11,894 bases of DNA from Streptomyces lilacinus (lineage in GTDB: Bacteria > Actinomycetota > Actinomycetes > Streptomycetales > Streptomycetaceae): assembly GCA_000715685.1 (NCBI GenBank), contig KL569404.1, positions 51,120-63,013 of the forward strand, given 5' to 3'. The notes beneath the pieces were generated by a model. That model did not search any database. It was given only the letters and a program-made list of their open reading frames with translations, and was not told the origin of the DNA. Positions 1-5,255 of the stretch are shown piece after piece; the stretch's first letter is position 1; the number at the start of each line of letters is the position of its first letter. A program made the translations under genes and the position numbers.

Positions 1-207
1 CCGGTGCACGGCGGACTGCAGCAGCTGCCGCTTGCCGGGGAAGTAGTACGAGACCAGTCCGCGCGCCGTGCCGGCCCGGTCGGCGATGTCCCCGAGGGTC
101 GTCGCCTCGTACCCCCGCTCGTCCACCAGCTCGACGGTCGCGCTCAGCAGGCGCTCACGGGAGCGGCGGCGCAACTCCTCGTTGACCGCTGCGCTGCGCG
201 GGCACAT
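1..207 (-). CDS. TetR-family transcriptional regulator, N-terminal part (runs off left edge)
   Basis: The visible 69 residues are the DNA-binding end of a TetR-type repressor. After a short basic start (MCPRSAAVNEELRRRSRERL) comes a first helix (LLSATVELVDERGYEATTL), then the helix-turn-helix with the family pattern DIADRAGTARGLVSYYF followed by PGKRQLL at about residues 41-62. The ligand-binding half lies outside the window, so effector and targets are unknown. The ATG at 207 is chosen because an AGGAG (minus strand, 220-216) sits 8 bases upstream. It lies downstream of uppP in the same direction, but a 156-base gap with a hairpin and its own promoter-like region suggests separate transcription. 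A palindrome over its own promoter fits autorepression, which is usual in the family. The family call is firm; the function is not. Confidence 0.9.
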   Translation of the reverse strand, partial: MCPRSAAVNEELRRRSRERLLSATVELVDERGYEATTLGDIADRAGTARGLVSYYFPGKRQLLQSAVHR

Positions 208-270
208 GGTTTTAACTCCTGCGTTGACTGGCTCCGAGCCAATATACTCAGGGGGGTGGCCGGTTGTCCC
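208..270 (-). promoter_or_regulatory. Putative TetR-gene promoter with palindromic operator
   Basis: On the minus strand a GGGACA (270-265) is followed after 18 bases by TATATT (246-241), a fair sigma70-like pair. A perfect palindrome, TGGCTC-C-GAGCCA (229-241), overlaps the edge of the -10 box and the expected start point. An AGGAG ribosome site (220-216) precedes the ATG at 207. This layout suits autorepression by the TetR protein. The boxes were matched by eye and the operator assignment is inference. Confidence 0.45.
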
Positions 271-300
271 GCCCGCTGCGCGGGACGTCGTGCGTCCGCT

Positions 301-337
301 CCGGTATCGGGCCATGCGGGGGATGGTCCGATACCGG
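301..337 (-). terminator. Inverted repeat downstream of uppP, likely terminator
   Basis: Perfect 10-base arms CCGGTATCGG (301-310) and CCGATACCGG (328-337) flank a 17-base loop, 27 bases after the uppP stop. A short T run (339-343) follows on the plus strand only, so in the uppP direction this would be a terminator without a U tract, as is common in streptomycetes. It separates uppP from the TetR gene. Confidence 0.5.
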
Positions 338-363
338 CTTTTTCCTTGCCATCTGACGGCATG

Positions 364-1236
364 TCAGCCCGCGTGCTCGCCCGCGTGCGGGCTGAGCACG
401 CCCGCCCCGACCAGGGCGAACAGCAGAAGCCCCAGCAGGATTCGGTAGATCACGAACGGCATGAAGCTCCTGCTGGAGATGAAGCGCATGAACCACGCGA
501 TGACGGCGTAACCGACCACGAAGGCGACGACGGTGGCGAAGACCGTCGGTCCCCACGCCGTGTGCCCGTCGCCCGCGTCCTTGAGCTCGAAGAGGCCGGA
601 GGCGAGCACGGCGGGGATGGCCAGCAGGAACGAGTAACGGGCCGCCGCCTCGCGGGTGTAGCCGATGAGCAGGCCGCCGCTGATCGTCGCCCCCGACCGG
701 GAGACGCCGGGGACGAGGGCCATGGCCTGGCAGACGCCGAAGACCAGACCGTCCTTGACGTCGAGCTCGGTGAGGTCCTTGCGCCGCCTGACCGCCCGGT
801 GCCGGCCGCCCGTCTCGTCGCGCGCCGCGAGCCGGTCCGCGACGCCCAGCACGACGCCCATCACCACCAGGGTCGTCGCGATCAGCCGCAAGTCGCGGAA
901 CGGGCCCTCGATCGCGTCCTTGAGCAGCAGGCCCAGCACGCCGATCGGGATCGAGCCGACGATCACCAGCCAGCCCATCGTGGCATCGTGGTCGCGGCGC
1001 ATGGTGCGGTCGAAGAGCGAACGGAACCAGGCCGAGACGATACGGGCGATGTCCTTGCGGAAGTAGAGGATGACGGCGGCCTCGGTGCCGATCTGGGTGA
1101 CGGCGGTGAAGGCCGCTCCCGGGTCCTGCCAGTCCGCGAAGGCGGCCGTCAGTCGCAAATGCGCGCTGGAGGAGATCGGCAGGAACTCGGTCAGCCCCTG
1201 GACGAGCCCGAGGACGAAGGATTCGAACCAGCTCAT
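364..1236 (-). CDS. uppP: Undecaprenyl-diphosphatase (UppP/BacA family)
   Basis: Integral membrane phosphatase that converts undecaprenyl diphosphate, released on the outer face by cell-wall polymerases, to undecaprenyl phosphate for reuse; extra copies of the family confer bacitracin resistance. At 290 residues it has normal family length. Both signatures are present: QGLTEFLPISSSAH at residues 13-26 (the (E/Q)xxxE motif) and PGVSRSGAT at 176-184 (the second motif with the catalytic-region arginine). About eight hydrophobic segments alternate with short charged loops. The start fits the family start MSWFESFVLGLVQG; only a weak GGGATGG precedes it. A possible 21-codon leader ORF ends over the start in an ATGA overlap. 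A gene for a TVP38/DedA-superfamily membrane protein lies upstream in the same direction, across a 300-base gap. Family identification is secure. Confidence 0.96.
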   Translation of the reverse strand: MSWFESFVLGLVQGLTEFLPISSSAHLRLTAAFADWQDPGAAFTAVTQIGTEAAVILYFRKDIARIVSAWFRSLFDRTMRRDHDATMGWLVIVGSIPIGVLGLLLKDAIEGPFRDLRLIATTLVVMGVVLGVADRLAARDETGGRHRAVRRRKDLTELDVKDGLVFGVCQAMALVPGVSRSGATISGGLLIGYTREAAARYSFLLAIPAVLASGLFELKDAGDGHTAWGPTVFATVVAFVVGYAVIAWFMRFISSRSFMPFVIYRILLGLLLFALVGAGVLSPHAGEHAG

Positions 1237-1298
1237 GAAGTCTGCGCCATCCCAGCAATGATCGCGGCCGTGTTCCCGGCCTGCGTGCGTGTCGTCAT
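1233..1298 (-). CDS. Possible 21-residue leader peptide overlapping uppP start
   Basis: An ATG at 1298 opens a 21-codon frame (MTTRTQAGNTAAIIAGMAQT then S) whose TGA overlaps the uppP ATG as ATGA. That layout would allow translational coupling, which could matter because uppP itself has a poor ribosome site. Against it, no good Shine-Dalgarno precedes the ATG and a frame this short arises easily by chance. Treat it as a hypothesis. Confidence 0.2.
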   Translation of the reverse strand: MTTRTQAGNTAAIIAGMAQTS

Positions 1299-1324
1299 GT
1301 GAAGGAGAAACAGGCGGACTGGTT

Positions 1325-1350
1325 CCTTCCCCCGGGGAAGCACGGGAAGG
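1325..1350 (-). promoter_or_regulatory. Overlapping alternative hairpins in the uppP leader
   Basis: On the minus strand CCTTCCC (1350-1344) can pair with GGGAAGG (1331-1325), while CTTCCCC (1340-1334) can pair with GGGGAAG (1332-1326). The two stems compete for the same 3' arm. They lie about 90 bases before uppP and 27 before the possible leader peptide. Such overlap is seen in attenuators, but there is no U tract and the single-base centre of the short stem would force a smaller real stem. Confidence 0.25.
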
Positions 1351-1470
1351 CCCTGAAAAACGTTAGGTTCCGCTTCCGCTTCGCACCGGGGGCTCGCGTT
1401 CCCGACCATGATCCGCCGCGTTCGCTGGGCAGCGTCTCACTTCCCGTAAATGTATGCACGTCATATCGGC

Positions 1471-1513
1471 GTTCGTACGAACAGTTCACGTGTTGTACCC
1501 GTCGACGACGGGT
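1471..1513. promoter_or_regulatory. Two palindromes, possible operators or terminator
   Basis: GTTCGTACGAAC (1471-1482) is a perfect 12-base palindrome. ACCCGTCG-A-CGACGGGT (1497-1513) is a perfect 17-base palindrome with a one-base centre. Their centres are about 28 bases apart. The second lies 24 bases beyond the TVP38 stop and could also act as its terminator. The first has its half-sites in the opposite order to the actinobacterial LexA box, so it is not called an SOS box. Confidence 0.3.
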
Positions 1514-1526
1514 CGGGTTCACGCCC

Positions 1527-1548
1527 TACGACTTTTCTACGACTTTTC
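1527..1548. repeat. 11-bp perfect tandem duplication across the TVP38 stop codon
   Basis: TACGACTTTTC occurs twice back to back (1527-1537 and 1538-1548). On the minus strand this encodes the last codons and TAG stop of the TVP38 gene and then repeats them out of phase, so the protein end is unaffected. It may be a small slippage duplication. Confidence 0.8.
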
Positions 1549-2245
1549 GCGGGGGCGGCGCCGGGCCCGGGCCGCGAGCGCGGGACCCCTGCGCCGCCAC
1601 GCCACGGCCACGGCCGCGATCCCGGTGACGGCGATGAAGGCCATGGCGGCGAGGAAGACGGGCGAGGTGGGCGACGTCGCGTGGCTGCCCGCGATGACGT
1701 AGGCCGCGGTGTTCGGCGCGCTGCCCACCGCGGTCGCGAGCAGGAAGGGCAGCCAGCCCATGCGCGAGACCGCCGCGCAGTAGTTCATGGCGGCGAACGG
1801 CAGCCCGGGGAAGAGCCGCACCGCCAGCATCGAGCGGAAGCCGTGCCGGCTCAGCTGCCGGTCCACGGCCTTCAGCCAGCGCCCCCGCACCAGCGGTCGC
1901 AGGGCGTCCTGGCCCAGCAGCCGGCCCAGCCCGAAGGCCACCGCCGACCCCAGCACCGTGCCGGTCAGGGAGGCGGCCGTGCCGAGCGGCGCGCCGAAGA
2001 GGGCGCCCGCGGCGATGTTGAGCACCGGGCGCGGGACGAACGCCGCCGTGCACAGCCCGTACGCCACCGTGAACAGCACCAGCGCGGCACCGCCGGACAG
2101 ATGTGTATAAGAGACGACAGAGCAGTACGGCCGTCACCGCGCCGCCGAGCAGCGCGACGAGCAGCCCCAGCCGGAACCAGGGGGACAGCAGCGCACGGGT
2201 GCTGCGCTCGGCGAGGCCGGGGGACGACGCGGCGGTATCGAGCAT
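1537..2245 (-). CDS. TVP38/TMEM64-family (DedA superfamily) membrane protein, broken by adapter scar
   Basis: Membrane protein of the SNARE-associated/VTT superfamily that also contains DedA. Some DedA relatives are undecaprenyl-phosphate translocases; the role of this TVP38 branch is not settled. The N-terminal piece (frame from ATG 2245) begins MLDTAASSPGLAERSTRALL and holds the first membrane helix (about residues 25-42). The C-terminal piece carries the family core: PRPVLNIAAGALFG, GTVLGSAVAFGLGRLLGQD, RLFPGLPFAAMNYCAAVSRMGW and GSAPNTAAYVIAGS, then a basic tail. The pieces are in different frames because mosaic-end adapter sequence lies between them (2099-2120). The usual loop between helix one and VLFTVAYGLCTAAF is very short, so a few tens of bases of gene are probably missing. 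The start has no Shine-Dalgarno, but TACGCT 6 bases upstream fits a leaderless transcript. It is probably an intact gene in the organism. Confidence 0.85.
2099..2120. other. Nextera/Tn5 mosaic-end adapter remnant (assembly artefact)
   Basis: Bases 2099-2115 match 17 of the 19 bases of the engineered Tn5 mosaic end (AGATGTGTATAAGAGACAG), followed by GACAG, which repeats the end of the same adapter. There is no 9-base target duplication and no transposase. It sits inside the TVP38 gene and shifts its frame. It marks a library or assembly artefact. Confidence 0.96.
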
Positions 2246-2251
2246 CGAAGG

Positions 2252-2257
2252 AGCGTA
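2252..2257 (-). promoter_or_regulatory. Putative -10 box of TVP38 gene (leaderless start)
   Basis: TACGCT on the minus strand is followed by six bases and the ATG at 2245. A TANNNT box at this distance places the transcript start at the start codon, as in leaderless actinobacterial genes. No clear -35 box is seen. Confidence 0.4.
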
Positions 2258-2372
2258 ACCGACGCCGCCCCGGGGCGGAGCGATCTCGACGGGACGGAAC
2301 GGAACCAGAATCGAACGGTCACTTCTCGTTCGCCTGACCGACGCCGGACCGGCGGGCGCCCGCGTGCGCCCT

Positions 2373-2402
2373 CGCCACGAACGCGCCACGAACACGTCGT
2401 GG
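2373..2402. promoter_or_regulatory. 11-bp-spaced direct repeats plus inverted half-site between divergent genes
   Basis: CGCCACGAAC occurs at 2373-2382 and again at 2384-2393, an 11-base period, so both face the same side of the helix. CCACG within the second copy (2386-2390) is mirrored by CGTGG at 2398-2402. This lies between the TVP38 gene (minus, from 2245) and the 73-residue gene (plus, from 2466), about 65-90 bases before the latter. Helical-turn-spaced repeats are typical activator sites; the cognate protein is unknown. A nearby CGAACG/CGTTCG inverted repeat (2312-2317, 2327-2332) may belong to the same control region. Confidence 0.35.
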
Positions 2403-2453
2403 CAGGGAATTCGCGCCCCTTATATATCGGGTGCCCTTCGCGCAGGTCCGGCC

Positions 2454-2459
2454 TACAGT
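2454..2459 (+). promoter_or_regulatory. Putative -10 box of the 73-residue gene (leaderless start)
   Basis: TACAGT is followed by exactly six bases and the ATG at 2466, with no Shine-Dalgarno between. This fits a leaderless transcript. The -35 position (about 2431-2436) is not recognisable. Confidence 0.45.
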
Positions 2460-2465
2460 TCGGAC

Positions 2466-2687
2466 ATGGGAGAGCGATGGGAAGGGGCAGGTGAAAAGGC
2501 CGAGCGAATGGCCCTGTTCGTGGCGGCCGAACGACGGGCGAGGCTCGCGCTGAGGCAGGGCCATCTGGAGAAGGTCCTCACCGCCCACCAGCTCACCATG
2601 GTGATCCGCCACATGACGCAGACGTGGCTGGACGGCTTCCTCACCGGCCGGGCCGCCGGCTCCGGCGGGCGCACAATGGGGGAGTGA
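2466..2687 (+). CDS. Small hypothetical protein (73 aa), translationally coupled to the next gene
   Basis: I do not recognise this family. The protein is short, highly charged and predicted mostly helical: an N-terminal segment (MGERWEGAGEKAERMALFVA), an arginine-rich stretch (AERRARLALRQGHLEKVL, about residues 21-38), a second helix with HQLTMVIRHMTQTWLDGFL (42-60) and a Gly/Arg tail. There is no signal peptide or membrane segment. The ATG at 2466 is preferred over upstream in-frame starts because a TACAGT box lies six bases before it. Its TGA overlaps the GTG of the spermidine-synthase-like gene as GTGA, so the two are almost certainly co-transcribed and coupled. It might be a nucleic-acid-binding or accessory protein, but nothing in the sequence decides that. 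Confidence 0.7.
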   Translation: MGERWEGAGEKAERMALFVAAERRARLALRQGHLEKVLTAHQLTMVIRHMTQTWLDGFLTGRAAGSGGRTMGE

Positions 2688-3529
2688 ACGAACCCATACC
2701 CGTGACCCGCGACGTCGACTGGGGCACCGCCAAGCTCATGCCCGACGTGGACCGGGACCGGGCCTGGCTGCTGACCATGGACGGGGCGCCCCAGTCGTAC
2801 GTCGACCTGGACGACCCCACCCACCTCGAGTTCGAGTACGCGCTGCGCATCGCGCACGTCCTGGACACCGTGGCCGAGCCGGGCCGCCCGCTGGACGTGC
2901 TGCACCTCGGCGGCGGCGCGCTCACCCTGCCGCGCTACACGGCCGCCACCCGGCCGGGCTCGCGCCAGCGCGTGATCGAGGCGGACCGGGGCCTGATCGC
3001 CCTCGTCGCCGAACACCTCCCGCTCCCGGACGGATCCGGGATCGAGGTGCGCGCCGGCGACGCCCGAGCCGCCCTGGAGGAGGCCCCCGCCGCGTCCGCC
3101 GACGTGATCATCGCCGATGTCTTCGGCGGCTCCCGGGTGCCCGCGCACCTCACGTCCCTGGAGTACGCCCGCACCGCCGCCCGGGTGCTGCGCCCGGACG
3201 GCCACTACGTCGCCAACCTCGCCGACGGCGCGCCGTTCGGCTTCCTGCGCGCGCAGGTGGCCACCTTCGCCGCCGTCTTCGCGCACCTGTGCCTGATCGC
3301 GGAGGCCCCGATGCTGCGCGGCCGTCGCTTCGGCAACGCCGTCCTCGTCGCCGCGCACACCGAGCTGCCCGTCGCGGCGCTCGCCCGCCGGGCGGCCGCC
3401 GACGCCTTCCCGGCCCGGGTGGAGCACGGGGCAGCGCTCGAGCGGTTCGCCGGCGACGCGGCCCCGGTGGGCGACACGGACGCGGTCGCGTCGCCCGAGC
3501 CGCCGGGCGGCGCGTTCAGCGTCGGCTGA
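2684..3529 (+). CDS. Spermidine-synthase-like SAM-fold protein
   Basis: A 281-residue protein with the Rossmann fold of spermidine synthases and class I methyltransferases. Visible are the family's N-terminal MDGAPQSYVDLDDPTHLEFEY (about residues 32-52), the nucleotide-binding loop DVLHLGGGALTLPRY (71-85), the acidic residue ending strand 2 in RVIEADRG (E99), GDAR (125-128) and IIADVFGGSRVPAHL (142-156), where D145 matches the usual catalytic aspartate. Orphan copies like this are common in streptomycetes and may be true aminopropyltransferases or diverged SAM-dependent enzymes; the substrate cannot be read here. Start: GTG 2684 overlaps the preceding stop, with GGGGGA immediately upstream; GTG 2702 is an alternative. 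The C-terminal 25 residues are acidic and Gly/Pro-rich. A strong hairpin follows the stop. Confidence 0.85.
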   Translation: MNEPIPVTRDVDWGTAKLMPDVDRDRAWLLTMDGAPQSYVDLDDPTHLEFEYALRIAHVLDTVAEPGRPLDVLHLGGGALTLPRYTAATRPGSRQRVIEADRGLIALVAEHLPLPDGSGIEVRAGDARAALEEAPAASADVIIADVFGGSRVPAHLTSLEYARTAARVLRPDGHYVANLADGAPFGFLRAQVATFAAVFAHLCLIAEAPMLRGRRFGNAVLVAAHTELPVAALARRAAADAFPARVEHGAALERFAGDAAPVGDTDAVASPEPPGGAFSVG

Positions 3530-3534
3530 GGCGT

Positions 3535-3568
3535 CCGGCCCGGCCCGCCGCCGGGCGGGCCGGGCCGG
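3535..3568. terminator. Bidirectional terminator between convergent genes
   Basis: Perfect 15-base arms (3535-3549 and 3554-3568) made only of G and C, with a GCCG loop. It lies 5 bases after the stop of the spermidine-synthase-like gene and 20 bases beyond the stop of the convergent membrane-protein gene. It has no T tract, as is usual for streptomycete terminators. Confidence 0.8.
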
Positions 3569-3588
3569 GCCGAGGTCGCTCGGGCCGC

Positions 3589-4611
3589 TCAGGAGGAGGG
3601 CAGCGGTCGCAGCGTGCTCATGATCTTCTTGATGGTGGCGTCCGGCACCTCGCCGTCGCCGCCCTTGACGCCGGAGAAGATCCACGTGGCGAAGTCGCCG
3701 CTGGTGTCCTTGTAGGCCACGGAGAAGGCCTTGCCGTCGGTGGAGCACTTGTGGGCCTTGGGTACACCGTTCGCGGAGGTGGTGGCGGTGAAGCCGGTGA
3801 GGCCGTGCTCGCTGGTGAAGGGGGTGGCCTTGCCGATGTCGAACTTGCCCTTCTTCTTCTGGTCGAACATCGCCCAGGCCCAGCTCGCCGCGGAGTTCTC
3901 GGCGGCCTCCTGCAGGTTCTTCGCGCCCTGGGCGCCCTTGGCCCCGGTGATGCCGGAGGAGTACGAGTCCTCGTAGCCGCGCTCGTTCTTGACCACGCAC
4001 TGCCCCCGCTGGAAGTAGGCGGGCCCGGACATCGCCTCGGCGAGCTTGCCGTCCTTCGTGTCGGACTCGTCGGGGATCGTGACGCCCGCGGTGGGCGGTG
4101 CCACGTCCCACTCGGCGGGCACGTCGAAGGCGATGTGCCGCTTGGGATTGACGACGACCTTCCAGCCGGCGATCACCGGCTTGACCTCCCCGCCGGCGCG
4201 CGGGTTGTCCTCGGGGCCCGCGGCGCTCGGGCTCGGGGAGACCGGGGCCGACGCCGAGGGCGAGGCGTCCTTCGCCGCCGGCTCGGGCTCGTCGCCCTTG
4301 CCGCCGCCGTCCTTCAGCACGACCACGCCGGTGATCACGGCCGCGGCGACCACCGCCACCGCCGCGCTGATCGCGATCACCGTCGTGCGCCTGCCCTTGC
4401 CGTCCGGCGGCACCGGCGGGCCGGCCGGTGCGCCCGGCGCCGCCCACTGCGCCGTGCCCGTGGGGCCGGGCGGCGTCGCGTAGGGGTTGGGCTGGTGGTA
4501 GCCCGGTTGCTGGTACGGGTTGTGCTGCGGAGGTCCCGGCTGCTGGTACGGGTTCCGGCTCGGGTCCTGCGGGTTCTGCTCGCCCCCGGGCTGCTGCTGT
4601 CCTGGCCACAT
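3589..4611 (-). CDS. Single-pass membrane protein with Pro/Gln-rich N-terminus and extracellular domain
   Basis: Function unknown; the architecture is clear. Residues 1-72 are cytoplasmic, rich in Pro, Gln, Asn and Tyr, with repeats NPYQQPG (20-26 and 31-37) and NPYATPPG (42-49). One membrane helix follows at about 76-99, preceded by GKGRR and followed by KDGGGKGDE, so the N-terminus should be inside. A Ser/Pro/Ala linker (113-132) leads to an extracellular domain (about 143-340) with two cysteines, C205 and C289, that may form a disulfide. The layout is common in streptomycete surface or sensor proteins of unknown role. Start: ATG 4611, with TATGGT 8 bases upstream; longer in-frame starts run into the divergent promoter. 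It converges on the gene ending at 3529 and shares its terminator. Confident as a gene, not as a function. Confidence 0.85.
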   Translation of the reverse strand: MWPGQQQPGGEQNPQDPSRNPYQQPGPPQHNPYQQPGYHQPNPYATPPGPTGTAQWAAPGAPAGPPVPPDGKGRRTTVIAISAAVAVVAAAVITGVVVLKDGGGKGDEPEPAAKDASPSASAPVSPSPSAAGPEDNPRAGGEVKPVIAGWKVVVNPKRHIAFDVPAEWDVAPPTAGVTIPDESDTKDGKLAEAMSGPAYFQRGQCVVKNERGYEDSYSSGITGAKGAQGAKNLQEAAENSAASWAWAMFDQKKKGKFDIGKATPFTSEHGLTGFTATTSANGVPKAHKCSTDGKAFSVAYKDTSGDFATWIFSGVKGGDGEVPDATIKKIMSTLRPLPSS

Positions 4612-4619
4612 GGCCGCTA

Positions 4620-4625
4620 ACCATA
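4620..4625 (-). promoter_or_regulatory. Putative -10 box of the membrane-protein gene (leaderless or near-leaderless)
   Basis: TATGGT on the minus strand ends eight bases before the ATG at 4611, with no Shine-Dalgarno between. The -35 region is not clear. Confidence 0.4.
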
Positions 4626-4671
4626 GAGGGCGGCGGTGACCGCTGTGATCCGAGCCCCTTCCCGGTTTTGC

Positions 4672-4687
4672 TACCAGTTGGTAACTT
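4672..4687 (+). promoter_or_regulatory. Thioesterase promoter with overlapping inverted repeat
   Basis: TAACTT (4682-4687) lies six bases before the ATG at 4694 and fits a leaderless -10 box. The inverted repeat TACCA-GT-TGGTA (4672-4683) overlaps its first two bases and fills the spacer, an ideal position for a repressor. A further TTACC (4686-4690) repeats part of the half-site. The repressor is not known. Confidence 0.45.
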
Positions 4688-4693
4688 ACCGGC

Positions 4694-5140
4694 ATGTCAC
4701 AGACCCAGATCGGCGACGCCCTCGCGGCCACCGTGCCCATGGTCCGCACGCTCAACCTGACCTTCGGCGAGATCACCCGCGAGCGTGCCGTCGTCCACCT
4801 GCCCGACCAGCCCGACTACCACAACCACGTGGGCGGCCCGCACGCCGGCGCCATGTTCACCCTGGCCGAGTCGGCCAGCGGCGCGATCGTGCTCGCCGCC
4901 TTCGGCGACCAGCTCTCGCGGGCCGTGCCGCTGGCCGTGCGGGCCGAGATCGGCTACAAGAAGCTCGCCATGGGCCCGGTCACCGCGACCGCCGAGCTCG
5001 GTCGGCCGGCCGCCGACGTCGTCGCCGAGCTCGACGCGGGCGAGCGCCCCGAGTTCCCCGTCCGGGTCTCGATCACGCGCGAGGACGGCGCCGAGACGGG
5101 CGAGATGACCGTGGTCTGGACCCTGCGGCCGAACGCGTAG
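4694..5140 (+). CDS. Hotdog-fold thioesterase-like protein (PaaI/DUF4442 type)
   Basis: A 148-residue protein of the hotdog fold, which in this class usually hydrolyses acyl-CoA or acyl-ACP thioesters in the cytoplasm. The central helix and its approach are recognisable in HNHVGGPHAGAMFTLAE (residues 43-59), the family's active-site region with the conserved His/Asn pair and HAGA. Strands on both sides (AVVHLPDQPDY; AVPLAVRAEIGYKKLAMG; VTATAELG; PVRVSITREDG; MTVVWTLRP) complete one domain, and the length fits a single hotdog unit. There is no signal peptide. The ATG at 4694 has no ribosome site but follows a -10-like TAACTT by six bases, so translation is probably leaderless. It diverges from the membrane-protein gene across 82 bases. 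Tandem hairpins follow the stop. The natural substrate is unknown. Confidence 0.85.
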   Translation: MSQTQIGDALAATVPMVRTLNLTFGEITRERAVVHLPDQPDYHNHVGGPHAGAMFTLAESASGAIVLAAFGDQLSRAVPLAVRAEIGYKKLAMGPVTATAELGRPAADVVAELDAGERPEFPVRVSITREDGAETGEMTVVWTLRPNA

Positions 5141-5155
5141 CCTCCGAACCGCTGT

Positions 5156-5178
5156 TGCGCCGCCCGGGAGGCGGCGCA
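5156..5178. terminator. Short hairpin after the thioesterase gene
   Basis: TGCGCCGCC (5156-5164) and GGCGGCGCA (5170-5178) form a perfect 9-base stem with a 5-base loop, 15 bases after the stop. It is the first of two tandem hairpins. Confidence 0.6.
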
Positions 5179-5180
5179 CG

Positions 5181-5221
5181 GAAGGCCCCACCCGTACCGC
5201 TTCCGTGCGGGTGGGGCCTTC
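5181..5221. terminator. Strong bidirectional terminator hairpin
   Basis: A 17-base stem (5181-5197 with 5205-5221, one G-T pair) and a 7-base loop, lying between the convergent thioesterase gene and the 121-residue gene. The arms begin GAAGGCCCCACCC and end GGGTGGGGCCTTC, a typical streptomycete terminator form, and would serve both strands. Confidence 0.88.
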
Positions 5222-5255
5222 GCCATTCCTGGGGGCGGTTGTCGCCGCCTCGCGG

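Larger units (their letters stand above)
1237..1536. other. Non-coding region between the TVP38 gene and uppP
   Basis: Three hundred bases without a convincing gene; the frames here are arginine-rich and lack ribosome sites or family features. The region holds the possible leader peptide (1233-1298), overlapping hairpins (1325-1350), two palindromes (1471-1482 and 1497-1513) and part of an 11-base tandem repeat at the TVP38 stop (1527-1548). On the minus strand TAACGT (1365-1360) could be a -10 box for uppP, but no convincing -35 goes with it. It probably carries the uppP promoter and leader. Confidence 0.55.

Noticed and set aside
4..1302. Long plus-strand open frame opposite the TetR gene and uppP
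   Set aside because: Antisense shadow produced by high G+C codon bias; low-complexity Asp/Glu/Arg/Gly product and uppP is unmistakable on the other strand.
1471..1482. GTTCGTACGAAC as a LexA/SOS box
   Set aside because: The actinobacterial box has GAAC before GTTC; here the half-sites are in the opposite order.
1299..1628. 109-codon plus-strand frame in the uppP-TVP38 gap
   Set aside because: Arg/Pro-rich product, GTG start without ribosome site, runs into the TVP38 gene on the other strand.
2453..4624. 723-codon minus-strand frame spanning two genes
   Set aside because: Runs antisense to the spermidine-synthase-like gene and out of frame through the membrane-protein gene; no real domain.
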